From PZPK01 sp963974595 (lineage in GTDB: Bacteria > Pseudomonadota > Gammaproteobacteria > Pseudomonadales > Oleiphilaceae), in NCBI GenBank assembly GCA_963974595.1, contig CAXBDA010000006.1, positions 1 to 64,000 of the forward strand: DNA of 64,000 nucleotides, given 5' to 3'. The notes under the pieces were generated by a model. It saw only the letters and a list, made by a program, of their open reading frames with translations. It searched no databases and was not told the DNA's origin. Each line of letters opens with the position of its first letter. The stretch's first letter is position 1. Shown here piece by piece: positions 8,877-16,642 of the stretch. Made by a program: the position numbers and the translations under genes.

Positions 8877-9374
8877 CTATTCAACAATAAAAACATCAGC
8901 ACCAACTGGCACAATATCAAATAATTCAATCAAATCGGCATTACGCATTCGAATGCAGCCATGCGACAAAGGAATACCCATGGGCTCGGTGTCAGGTGTG
9001 CCATGAATATAAATATAACGTCGCATTGAATCAACACTACCCAAACGATTATACCCCCTCTCCTTCCCTGACAACCAAAGAATTCGAGTTAATATCCAAT
9101 CACGCTTAGGGAATTTTACCGACAATTCTGGTGAGTAAATTTCACCCGTTAAGCGGCGACCTTTAAATACAGCATTAAGTGCAGCATCTCGACCAATTTT
9201 AGCGCGTACTTGATGATGTCCTAAAGGCGTGCAACCGGATCCAGACAACTGCCCTACACCATTTTTTGCGCTAGAAATAGAATAAGATTTAGTAAACCCC
9301 TTTATTTTAAAGACAAGGGTCTGCGAGCTGATATTAAGATCTAAAATGGGCTGATCACTTAATACATTTTCCAT
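8877..9374 (-). CDS. YkuD-domain L,D-transpeptidase/carboxypeptidase, probably cytoplasmic
   Basis: This 165-residue protein is little more than a YkuD domain. The catalytic motif is clear: IHGTPD, then IPLSHGCIRM with the cysteine nucleophile, with spacing that fits the family. No signal peptide, lipobox or transmembrane helix is visible at the N terminus, which begins MENVLSDQPILDLNIS. Periplasmic L,D-transpeptidases need export. Short cytoplasmic YkuD proteins such as ElsL/LdtK of Acinetobacter act in peptidoglycan recycling as L,D-carboxypeptidases. Position next to nagZ supports that reading. Transpeptidase activity cannot be excluded. Confidence 0.85.
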   Translation of the reverse strand: MENVLSDQPILDLNISSQTLVFKIKGFTKSYSISSAKNGVGQLSGSGCTPLGHHQVRAKIGRDAALNAVFKGRRLTGEIYSPELSVKFPKRDWILTRILWLSGKERGYNRLGSVDSMRRYIYIHGTPDTEPMGIPLSHGCIRMRNADLIELFDIVPVGADVFIVE

Positions 9375-9400
9375 TGATATCTCAATCAGTTTGAAAAATA

Positions 9401-10051
9401 CTAACTTTTTTTGGCCGGTGACGCATTCAAACCCGCCGCTAAAAATGGTACGAGATAGTCTACCACCTCTTCAGGGTTTGGCCTTGAACCCGCTTTATTT
9501 TCAAGAATGTCAGTTAACTGCTGGATACTAGACATAGTAAACGCCATGGAACCCAGTACAAACTGAGTTCGCCAGAAACGCTCTTTGGTTGTTAACTCTG
9601 GGGTAATTTGCTTTATCAAACTCAAGAAGGGCCAAAAGGTTTGAGCGTATTCATCTTCAAGGTATTTCCTTAAATGCCCCTGAGACTGTGTATAAGCCAA
9701 ACCAAGTAAACGCATAAAAATAGACACACCGTTATGGTGACGTGTCGGAATTTTTAATAAGCTTCGTGTATACAGGCCAAGAACATCTTCGACGGTAGGC
9801 GTATTTCCACCCTTTTCTCCCCAACGATTAGCCTTTAAGCCAGAAACCATGTAATCATTTAAAGGGGATAAAAAACGGTTAAATACAGCTTGTATCAATG
9901 CATTTTTAGATCCGAAGTGGTAATTGACAGCAGCAAGGTTTACCTTTGCTTTACCTGTAATAGAGCGTAATGATGTTTCAGAAAAGCCTTTCTCGGCAAA
10001 GAGAATCTCAGCAGCGTCTAATATTCGATCAACAGTTTCTGTATGAGCCAT
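9401..10051 (-). CDS. psrA: TetR-family fatty-acid-responsive regulator PsrA
   Basis: From the ATG at 10051 the protein has 216 residues and begins MAHTETVDRILDAAEILFAE, close to the start of Pseudomonas PsrA. The helix-turn-helix is TSLRSITGKAKVNLAAVNYHFGSK. PsrA represses itself and fatty-acid beta-oxidation genes, and it is released by long-chain acyl compounds. A longer frame from 10117 would place operator boxes inside the coding region and is rejected. Two matches to the PsrA box lie at 10074-10100 over the predicted promoter. The gene order psrA, nagZ, mtnP is the Pseudomonas one, here with two extra genes inserted. Confidence 0.88.
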   Translation of the reverse strand: MAHTETVDRILDAAEILFAEKGFSETSLRSITGKAKVNLAAVNYHFGSKNALIQAVFNRFLSPLNDYMVSGLKANRWGEKGGNTPTVEDVLGLYTRSLLKIPTRHHNGVSIFMRLLGLAYTQSQGHLRKYLEDEYAQTFWPFLSLIKQITPELTTKERFWRTQFVLGSMAFTMSSIQQLTDILENKAGSRPNPEEVVDYLVPFLAAGLNASPAKKS

Positions 10052-10060
10052 AAAATTCTT

Positions 10061-10100
10061 AGTATAAGTATTCCAAACGATTGTTTGAAACATACGTTTG
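10061..10100 (-). promoter_or_regulatory. psrA promoter overlapped by two PsrA-type operator boxes
   Basis: On the plus strand, CAAAC-GATT-GTTTG (10074-10087) and GAAAC-ATAC-GTTTG (10087-10100) both fit the published PsrA consensus (C/G)AAAC-N2-4-GTTT(G/C), and they share one base. Read on the minus strand, a -35-like TTCAAA (10089-10084) and a -10-like TATACT (10066-10061) are 17 bases apart. The boxes therefore cover the -35 element and spacer, a layout for autorepression. Transcription would begin only a few bases before the ATG, so the mRNA could be nearly leaderless; no Shine-Dalgarno is seen. Confidence 0.75.
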
Positions 10101-10113
10101 ATCACCAATAATG

Positions 10114-11088
10114 TCAAGATTGCTTTGGTTTCTGCTCCTTCTCGTTAGACATATTTAACATTTGTTCAAGCTTATTCGCTTCTTCAGCATCAATACGGTC
10201 ATTTACACCATTTTCCATATTTTTAAAATGATTCTCTAAGTAATCCTTTTCAAGCCGCTTATATGCCTTTTGAGACTCAATCATCAAAAGCAAATATAAA
10301 CGAATATGTTTTTTCTGACGCACAACAGAAAGCAATTGCCTTCTCTTTGAATAATGGAACAAACCTGAAAATATTTTCTTTGTTAAATTTGAGTTGTATT
10401 TTTTTAACTTAGCGCAACGCCAAGCTAAACCATCCTTTCCTTCTAATAAGCTAATATGGTTAAGTGCTCTAAATTCAATTTCTTTTCGCTTTTGTAACAA
10501 TTTATATAAATGCGGCCTTTTAAAAAAGAACTGACGTGCTGGTGAAAAAGCAAAAAATGCTGACAAAACACCAAAACCACATGACATTCCTGCGATTCCG
10601 GGAGGCACAAAACCAAATAAACCAAATAAAAATACAGCGCCAAATATACTGCAAATGGTTAACCAATAATCCCTATCTCTTCGTGCCGCAGACACCAGCG
10701 AATTTTCGGGATAATCATCCATGGCTAAATAATCGTAATTAAAGCCCATTACCGGTTCACAACCTGCTAAAAGAATCTTCTTCCTGTGCTGCTGAAGCTT
10801 CAGCTCGTCTTGTTCTTCTTTTTTTTCAGCCGCTGATTTCATGACAGGTGCTTTTTGTCGACGACTATTGGCTCGACGATCATCATCAACCAGTTTATCC
10901 TTTACATCATCTCTACGGTCGATCGTTTTCCGTCGCCCTGAAGGAGTGCCAGAAGACAAAGACTTTTTTTGATCAGACACCGCAGTAGCATTCAATCGCT
11001 TATCCACATCACCCAAAAGATCATTCATATTATCGATTTTGAGAGACTTATCTGCGATATCTACTCTAGGCGTTTGGCTTGATGGCAA
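10114..11088 (-). CDS. Unknown membrane protein with charged N terminus
   Basis: I do not recognise this 324-residue protein. Residues 1-110 are hydrophilic and rich in Arg, Lys and Asp (RRKTIDRRDD, DDDRRANSRRQ), likely disordered. Two adjacent hydrophobic segments follow at about 145-185, and then a basic, helical C-terminal half with coiled-coil character, ending in a Glu/Lys-rich tail. It is probably an inner-membrane protein with both ends in the cytoplasm. The longest frame starts at TTG behind AGGGAA; an ATG at 11028 is another candidate. It is upstream of psrA on the same strand, but psrA has its own predicted promoter in the gap. Confidence 0.7.
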   Translation of the reverse strand: MPSSQTPRVDIADKSLKIDNMNDLLGDVDKRLNATAVSDQKKSLSSGTPSGRRKTIDRRDDVKDKLVDDDRRANSRRQKAPVMKSAAEKKEEQDELKLQQHRKKILLAGCEPVMGFNYDYLAMDDYPENSLVSAARRDRDYWLTICSIFGAVFLFGLFGFVPPGIAGMSCGFGVLSAFFAFSPARQFFFKRPHLYKLLQKRKEIEFRALNHISLLEGKDGLAWRCAKLKKYNSNLTKKIFSGLFHYSKRRQLLSVVRQKKHIRLYLLLMIESQKAYKRLEKDYLENHFKNMENGVNDRIDAEEANKLEQMLNMSNEKEQKPKQS

Positions 11089-11236
11089 AATGACATTCCC
11101 TATTATTCTTTGGCTTAATCACCTTATCGGAAAAAAAAGAAAACTCTTTAATATAAAATTGATTATTCTTTATAAAGTCATCACAGCAAAGAATTTGTTA
11201 ACATCTATATAAGCAAAATACTATTTAGGAGAAATC

Positions 11237-11854
11237 ATGTTTACAGGCATTGTCCAAGGTCAAGCAACATTGGCATATAAAAAAAATAATAATGCATCCT
11301 CTTCATTCATATTTAACTTTCCAAGCAACACACTAAAACAGATTCAAAAAGGTGCAAGTATTGCCATTAACGGTACCTGTTTAACCGTGACAGATTACGA
11401 CATAGAAAAAGGAACAGCGAACTTTGATGCCATCGAAGAAACACTACGCTTAAGCAATTTAGGTTTACTCGCTATTGGTGATCCAGTCAATTTTGAGCGC
11501 GCAGCAAAGTTTGGTGATGAAATTGGAGGCCATGTCATGTCAGGCCACATTCATTCATGCCTTAAAATAAGAAAAATAGAAAAAACCTTAGAAAACTGCC
11601 GCATTTATTTTGAACTAACTAACGAAATAAAACCTTATATCTTGAACAAAGGTTTTGTAGGCTTAAACGGCTGTAGCTTGACAATAGCTGAAGTCACTGA
11701 GACATATTTCAGCATTCATCTTATCCCTGAAACACTTCATCTAACAACATTTGGAAAGCTTTCAGAAAAGGAGGTAGTAAATCTGGAAATCGATAGCCAA
11801 ACACAGGCCATCGTTGATACGGTAAAAAGGATACTCTCTCAGAAGCAAGACTAG
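11237..11854 (+). CDS. ribE: Riboflavin synthase (alpha subunit)
   Basis: Riboflavin synthase dismutates two 6,7-dimethyl-8-ribityllumazine molecules into riboflavin. The 205-residue protein starts with the diagnostic MFTGIVQG and contains two lumazine-binding repeats: CLTVTDY with NFERAAKFGDEIGGHVMSGHIH, and GCSLTIAEVTETYFSIHLIPETL. A TTAGGAGAA site lies just upstream. It stands alone, outside any rib operon, as in Escherichia coli and Vibrio. No FMN riboswitch is visible in the 148-base upstream gap. Two hairpins follow its stop. Confidence 0.95.
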   Translation: MFTGIVQGQATLAYKKNNNASSSFIFNFPSNTLKQIQKGASIAINGTCLTVTDYDIEKGTANFDAIEETLRLSNLGLLAIGDPVNFERAAKFGDEIGGHVMSGHIHSCLKIRKIEKTLENCRIYFELTNEIKPYILNKGFVGLNGCSLTIAEVTETYFSIHLIPETLHLTTFGKLSEKEVVNLEIDSQTQAIVDTVKRILSQKQD

Positions 11855-11882
11855 TTATTTTTTAATCTTAACAAGAATAAAG

Positions 11883-11910
11883 AACTCACCCATGAATTAG
11901 GTGAGTTTTT
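11883..11910 (+). terminator. ribE: Intrinsic terminator of riboflavin synthase gene
   Basis: The hairpin has arms AACTCACC and GGTGAGTT, a 9-base loop, and a run of T residues on the plus strand. It lies 28 bases after the ribE stop codon. Confidence 0.8.
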
Positions 11911-11940
11911 AAATAAGAAATTACAAATTTCTTATTTTTT
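11911..11940. terminator. Second AT-rich hairpin, tandem terminator
   Basis: This is a perfect 12-bp inverted repeat (11911-11922 and 11926-11937, arm AAATAAGAAATT) with a 3-base loop, ending in T residues on the plus strand. It overlaps the stop codon of the convergent minus-strand gene, so it may serve both transcripts. Confidence 0.55.
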
Positions 11941-13086
11941 AGCAGAAATAACGATAGATGTATTGTTAATCTGGAAGTCGGTAAAATAAACAGCACCAAT
12001 AGTTTGCCCGGTATCACCGAACGAAATATCGGGCAAATCCCAATCCCATTTAATATTTACGTCATATATTGCTTGGCCATCGACATAGGTTTCTCCTGGC
12101 ACTATTAATTCATCAGTTTGATTAAGAATGCCTGTTGCTGCACCTATTTTAGCCTCGACACTTGCAAAACCAAAACTACCTAAGGTGTCATTACCACGCT
12201 CATTATGAATTCTCATATTTTTTAGCGTTAAACCGGGGTTAGTTACGGCTCGTGGAATCACCCTGTTCATCGCATTGTTTGTACTTTCAACGTCCAAATC
12301 ATCAACGCGAAATTTCAGGTCAAGTTCAATATACGAATCTGCTAAGTTAATATTATTAGGTTTGCCAGGAGTGCTTCCCATCCCTGTATTTGTATAACCA
12401 TTACCATTATTACGAAGAATAATATCTAAGTAGCCTAAGTAGGCTTCTACCGAAAAATTACGGGTAATACTAGTCTCTACTAGGCCATCCGTACTACGAA
12501 TACCAAAGTCACCTTGCTGTAAGCGAAAATCAACAGCATTTTTAACGGCTTCCAAATTAGTATCTCTGTCTGCGGCATTAGTTGGAACGGGTAAGGTAAA
12601 ATCTATACCAAAATCAGTAGATGTGACATGAATAACTAAATCACCATCATTAAACTGCTTACCAAATTTTCCATTGCCGTCAGCATATTCAGAAATCGCC
12701 CACGCTATATCTGTCTCTGATGCATTCAGATAACCTTCCGTCGCAAGAAAAGCCAGGTCAGACCAACCTGTATTTATGGTTTCAGTTCCATCAGTTGAGT
12801 CAATCGTTGCACGGATATTATCAACTAAACCGCCACCTATTCCAGTTAGAGAATAATCTTTCCAGTATAGTGAGCCTGCATCAACATACTCGACTTCACC
12901 AATCGTCACTTCAGTTTCAATATCAATAACCAAACCAGCTTGACCCGTCACCTTTGACAAAGAAGCTTCAGAAAGCATCACCAACTCAGCATGTGCATCC
13001 ATCATTGAGATAGAAAACACGAACAAAGCAACAGTTGAAGCTTTACTTAATTTAGAATTCACGTGCACTGACTTTTGCAAAAACAT
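11932..13086 (-). CDS. Exported DUF6160-like surface or pilus-system protein
   Basis: This 384-residue protein has a signal peptide (hydrophobic to about residue 33, ending DAHA). The motif L-SEASLSKVTGQAGLVIDIET follows directly and resembles the N terminus of DUF6160/FilA-like proteins of Pseudomonas and Acinetobacter, where a short L-x-D/E-x-x-L-x-x-V-T-G-Q-A-G element precedes a beta-rich domain. The rest is rich in Thr, Asn, Gly and Asp and looks like a beta-strand repeat protein without membrane helices. Function is unknown. The 5' flank holds a 28-bp palindrome, so expression may be controlled. Confidence 0.6.
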   Translation of the reverse strand: MFLQKSVHVNSKLSKASTVALFVFSISMMDAHAELVMLSEASLSKVTGQAGLVIDIETEVTIGEVEYVDAGSLYWKDYSLTGIGGGLVDNIRATIDSTDGTETINTGWSDLAFLATEGYLNASETDIAWAISEYADGNGKFGKQFNDGDLVIHVTSTDFGIDFTLPVPTNAADRDTNLEAVKNAVDFRLQQGDFGIRSTDGLVETSITRNFSVEAYLGYLDIILRNNGNGYTNTGMGSTPGKPNNINLADSYIELDLKFRVDDLDVESTNNAMNRVIPRAVTNPGLTLKNMRIHNERGNDTLGSFGFASVEAKIGAATGILNQTDELIVPGETYVDGQAIYDVNIKWDWDLPDISFGDTGQTIGAVYFTDFQINNTSIVISAKK

Positions 13087-13261
13087 GGCTCACGACCCTT
13101 AAAACCCTTTTTCTTTAAGCCCATCGTTAAAACAACAAACTCAAAAGAAATTACTTTTTATATATTTTCACAAATTATCACACATTGTTACATTCACCTA
13201 ACATCATTTGATGAAAAAGTAAGCAGTAGTTTGAATAGCCTTAACAAGTGTGACCGAGTTC

Positions 13262-13289
13262 AAATTTTAGTATGTTTATACTAAAATTT
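13262..13289. repeat. Perfect 28-bp palindrome, candidate operator
   Basis: Two 12-base arms (AAATTTTAGTAT and its exact complement) flank a GTTT centre. A -10-like TATACT falls inside it at 13277-13282 on the plus strand. A lone T run does not follow, so it does not look like a terminator. It could be an operator for the minus-strand DUF6160-like gene, for a plus-strand RNA, or for both. Confidence 0.6.
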
Positions 13290-13393
13290 ATCGATACTAT
13301 TCACTTATTGAAACGAGATTAATGTTTCTTCAGGTTTTTATCGCTAGCGAAAGCTAGAGTTGACTCGCCCTTGCCAAGCAAGGGCTTTTTTTT
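13290..13393 (+). ncRNA. Candidate small RNA
   Basis: The basis is indirect: a clear Rho-independent terminator ends this segment, and no plus-strand reading frame precedes it. A small stem, CTAGC-GAAA-GCTAG with a tetraloop, lies at about 13343-13356, just before the terminator hairpin. The 5' end is a guess; a weak -10 (TATACT at 13277) lies inside the palindrome. It does not match an sRNA family I know. Confidence 0.35.
13367..13393 (+). terminator. Orphan intrinsic terminator
   Basis: The GC-rich arms GCCCTTG and CAAGGGC enclose a 5-base loop, followed by eight T residues on the plus strand. On the minus strand there is no U run, so it does not serve the convergent rsmC gene. No plus-strand protein gene lies upstream before 11854. 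Confidence 0.85.
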
Positions 13394-13421
13394 GTCTATT
13401 ACTCCATATAAATACAAACAA

Positions 13422-14432
13422 CTACCTGAAACTTTTATACACTCTAAATTTCCTTGTCTCTGCTAGAACATCACACCGCCCAAATGTCTTCTCAATGATT
13501 GCAGCATACTTCAAGAATGTATTGGCCACCAAAAGCAAGGGAGCATACTTCGCCATCTTATCTTTGGCCTTATGAATAAAATATTCAGTTGTCTGGTATT
13601 CTGTCGCGATGCCACTGTGAAAGGGTGGATTAGTAACAACTCCGTTTACTCGCCCCGCAACATCTTGCCAGCCATCACTAGGGTATATTTTCGCTTCAAT
13701 ACCATTCAGCTCGGCTGTTTTAGCAGCACAGATTAATGCTAAGAGGTTAATGTCGACCATTTCGAGATTGATCCCTGGATTGATTATTTTTGCGTACACA
13801 CCCAACACACCGCAGCCACAGCCAAAATCAAGAATCCGCCCATCTAGTTTGTTAAACATATTATCCATCAGAAGTGCAGTGCCCTCATCAAGCTCAGCAA
13901 AACTAAACACACCAGGAATTGCGGCAATTTTTATTAGCACGCCCTTAAAATCAAACTCTATTGTTTTTATCCACTGATCTATATCAAAAAGCTTAGCTTC
14001 AACACCCAAACTGACATGCCATAGCTGACAATGTTTTGCAGAGTCCAGCTTACTGGCATCCTCTCCAAAATCCTGTAACTTTTTCGCAGCGCTCGCAATG
14101 CCACCCTTTTTCTCGCCAACCAGATAAATATCTGCGTCTCGCTGTAACATGGGCGCTATATAGGCTAAAAGAAGATCCAACTCGCCTTTTGATTTAGGCA
14201 AAAAAACCACAGCACCGTCATAAACCAAGTCGGCCTGATGCGACAATGAATACTCAATATCATCAGCCAAGCCAGATAAAAGTGATTTATAGACTCTGTA
14301 ATCTAAAGTAAGTACTTTTTGGGGACAAAGAAAGCTCAAGTCATCGTCAGCAGGAGGACCGACTACAAGAAGGTTTTTATAATCGGAAAATTGCTGTGCA
14401 TTTCGTTCAATTAATTGAGTCGTTAATCGCAT
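13422..14432 (-). CDS. rsmC: 16S rRNA (guanine-1207-N2)-methyltransferase RsmC
   Basis: RsmC methylates G1207 of 16S rRNA within the 30S subunit. The 336-residue protein has the two-domain layout of the family: a degenerate N-terminal methyltransferase-like half (VVGPPADDDLSFL, YLVGEKKGG) and a catalytic half. The catalytic half carries the SAM-binding motif LDFGCGCGVLGV and the catalytic NPPFHSG. The C-terminal RKFRVYKS matches the E. coli enzyme's end. The start is ATG. It stands alone between the orphan terminator and dbpA. Confidence 0.93.
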   Translation of the reverse strand: MRLTTQLIERNAQQFSDYKNLLVVGPPADDDLSFLCPQKVLTLDYRVYKSLLSGLADDIEYSLSHQADLVYDGAVVFLPKSKGELDLLLAYIAPMLQRDADIYLVGEKKGGIASAAKKLQDFGEDASKLDSAKHCQLWHVSLGVEAKLFDIDQWIKTIEFDFKGVLIKIAAIPGVFSFAELDEGTALLMDNMFNKLDGRILDFGCGCGVLGVYAKIINPGINLEMVDINLLALICAAKTAELNGIEAKIYPSDGWQDVAGRVNGVVTNPPFHSGIATEYQTTEYFIHKAKDKMAKYAPLLLVANTFLKYAAIIEKTFGRCDVLAETRKFRVYKSFR

Positions 14433-14528
14433 TTAGACTTCTCATTTTTAGTCTTTCAATAAGCAATATATCATTGCCATATCCGTATATTTTTCTAAGC
14501 AAGCAGAACAAACAATATAGTCGTTTAC

Positions 14529-15938
14529 CTATCTTAAATGCCTTACCCTAAAACGACGGCCTTTCATTTTTCCGTCATTAAATAAGGCTAACGCTAACTT
14601 CAAAATATCTCTACTTACCGCCACAATGGCAGTATTTGGAAAAACAGAAATCTTGCCCACCTGGTCAAATGCAATCGAGTTAGAACTGGTTAAAGCACCT
14701 AAAATATCACCCGGCCTAAGTTTATCTCTTTTGCCCCCATCTATTTGAATGCACGCCATTGTCGGCCTAAATACTGGCTTTGATAAAACATTAATATCGG
14801 GCAGTAAACCTGGCGTTATTTCCAACTGGCATTCATCGCTAATTAAACTAACTTTATATGAGTCATTATCACTATAAAACGAAAATGCGGTGCCACTTTC
14901 ACCTGCCCTTCCTGTCCTCCCAATTCTGTGTACATGAATCTCGGGGTCACGTGATAATTCAAAATTAACAACAGCATCTAAACCGTCAATATCTAACCCT
15001 CTGGCAGCCACATCTGTTGCCACCAAAACTGAAATTGCTTTGCTTGCAAAACGCATTAAAATTTGATCACGGTCTTTTTGTTCAAGATCACCATTTAATG
15101 CTAATGCTGAAAATCCTAGACGGCTTAACTCATCTGCTACAAATTGCGTCATCACCTTGGTATTACAAAAAACAACCGTCGATGCTGGTTGATACTTTTG
15201 AAGCAATAATTGCAGCGCTTCAATTTTTTCTTGATCACTTTTTACACAATAAAACAGCTGCTTTATTGTCGTTTGGGTGTGTGCGTCTTTAACGGTAACT
15301 CGGATAGGGTTATGCAAGAATCGTTGTGCGATTTTTTCTATTCCTTTCGGGAAAGTGGCGCTGAATAACAAGGTTTGTTTTTTAGAGGGAAGTGCCTCGG
15401 CAATTTTTTCCAAGGCATCTTGGAAACCCATTTCGAGCATTCTATCTGCTTCATCTAAAATAAACATTGAAACGTTATCCAGCGACAAACTACCTTTACG
15501 GATATGTTCCTCTATTCGGCCAGGCGTACCCACCACGATATGCGCACCATGCTCAAGTGAACCCAGTTGCGGCCCGAAAGGCTTGCCACCACATAAAGTT
15601 AGCACTTTAATATTATGAATCGAACGCGCCAACCGTCTAATTTCATTAGCCACTTGATCGGCCAATTCACGCGTTGGACATAACACAATACTTTGGACTC
15701 TAAAACGCTTAACGTTTAGACCTTCTAACAAACCTAAACCAAAAGCAGCCGTCTTACCTGAGCCCGTTTTAGCTTGGGCAATAACATCGTGACCTTTCAA
15801 AATATACGGTAGACTTTCGGCCTGAACCTGAGTCATTGAATGGTAGCCAAGCGATTCAAGGTTGGAAATTAATGTAGGCGATAATGATAATTCAGAAAAT
15901 TTTCCCAAGTGTGTTTCGACTTTTGGTGTGTCGTTCAA
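14529..15938 (-). CDS. dbpA: ATP-dependent RNA helicase DbpA
   Basis: DbpA is a DEAD-box helicase that acts in 50S ribosome assembly by binding hairpin 92 of 23S rRNA. The 469-residue protein shows Q motif TQVQAESLP, Walker A AKTGSGKT, PTRELA, DEAD, SAT, and HRIGRTGRAG. The C-terminal RNA-binding domain ends GRRFRVRHLR. The start codon is TTG at 15936-15938, supported by AAGGA nine bases upstream, and no nearby ATG fits. The length is close to the E. coli protein (457 residues). Confidence 0.95.
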   Translation of the reverse strand: MNDTPKVETHLGKFSELSLSPTLISNLESLGYHSMTQVQAESLPYILKGHDVIAQAKTGSGKTAAFGLGLLEGLNVKRFRVQSIVLCPTRELADQVANEIRRLARSIHNIKVLTLCGGKPFGPQLGSLEHGAHIVVGTPGRIEEHIRKGSLSLDNVSMFILDEADRMLEMGFQDALEKIAEALPSKKQTLLFSATFPKGIEKIAQRFLHNPIRVTVKDAHTQTTIKQLFYCVKSDQEKIEALQLLLQKYQPASTVVFCNTKVMTQFVADELSRLGFSALALNGDLEQKDRDQILMRFASKAISVLVATDVAARGLDIDGLDAVVNFELSRDPEIHVHRIGRTGRAGESGTAFSFYSDNDSYKVSLISDECQLEITPGLLPDINVLSKPVFRPTMACIQIDGGKRDKLRPGDILGALTSSNSIAFDQVGKISVFPNTAIVAVSRDILKLALALFNDGKMKGRRFRVRHLR

Positions 15939-16062
15939 AATACGATCCTTTCAATAATTAGGCAAGATATCTTATATCGAAAGCATTATATAGAAAGAAG
16001 CTCAAAGATACTGACCAGAATGCAAAGTAATTTTGAATACTTTATTTATTAATCATGACAAC

Positions 16063-16608
16063 TCAAACTGACAAACACTCTAAATAACGCGGCCAATCAA
16101 AGCTTTCTCCGGGATCCGTTTTCCTGCTGGGGGCAATATGCTGATGACCCGTAATTCTATCTTTTGTAATCTCTGGGTACGCTGCTTGAATACCCGTCGT
16201 TAATACGTCTAAAGATTGATATTGCTCATCTGTATAAGGAATCGTATCCGCACCCTCAAGCTCGATACCAATAGAAAAATCATTACAGTTATACTCACCA
16301 CAGAAACTCGACGCTCCAGCATGCCAAGCTCTATCATTACATGACACAAACTGGATAATTTGACCATCCCGCTTAATTAAAAAATGTGATGAAACCTCAA
16401 CGCCTTTTAAACATTCAAAATAAGGGTGCTCTTCGTAAGGTAATTGATTTTGAAAAAACAATTCAATATAGGGATGATCAAACTGATCTGGCGGAAGACT
16501 AATATTGTGAATCACCAGTAAATTAACTGAAGAATTTACTGGTCGCTTATTGAAGTTGGGTGAAATGACTCTTTTGGCCTGATCGCACCAACCGTCATAT
16601 ATTTTCAT
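16063..16608 (-). CDS. ampD: 1,6-anhydro-N-acetylmuramyl-L-alanine amidase AmpD
   Basis: AmpD is a cytoplasmic zinc amidase that cleaves the stem peptide from anhydroMurNAc in cell-wall recycling; its loss derepresses ampC in many species. The 181-residue protein carries VIHNISLPP with the first zinc histidine, SIGIELEG, and GHQHIAPSRKTDPGESFDW with the second histidine and the aspartate. It lies 34 bases after the DUF1631 gene, and nadC is divergent from that pair, the same order as in Pseudomonas (PA4522-PA4524). Confidence 0.96.
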   Translation of the reverse strand: MKIYDGWCDQAKRVISPNFNKRPVNSSVNLLVIHNISLPPDQFDHPYIELFFQNQLPYEEHPYFECLKGVEVSSHFLIKRDGQIIQFVSCNDRAWHAGASSFCGEYNCNDFSIGIELEGADTIPYTDEQYQSLDVLTTGIQAAYPEITKDRITGHQHIAPSRKTDPGESFDWPRYLECLSV

Positions 16609-16642
16609 TTGCTTATTCTCATTAGCTTGAGGGCAAGCCAGA

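Larger units (their letters stand above)
13087..13421. other. Intergenic region with palindrome and orphan terminator
   Basis: This 335-base stretch has no convincing protein gene. It contains the upstream region of the DUF6160-like gene, a perfect 28-bp palindrome at 13262-13289, and a plus-strand terminator at 13367-13393 that has no plus-strand gene before it. This leaves room for a noncoding RNA of about 100 bases. Confidence 0.7.

Noticed and set aside
10052..10117. Upstream extension of psrA by 22 codons
   Set aside because: It would place the PsrA boxes and promoter inside the coding region. The protein from 10051 starts like known PsrA.
11089..11236. FMN riboswitch upstream of ribE
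   Set aside because: The region is short and AT-rich and lacks the conserved RFN element.
13250..13290. tRNA-like T-loop (GTTCAAAT)
   Set aside because: No acceptor or anticodon arm can be formed around it; it belongs to the palindrome flank.
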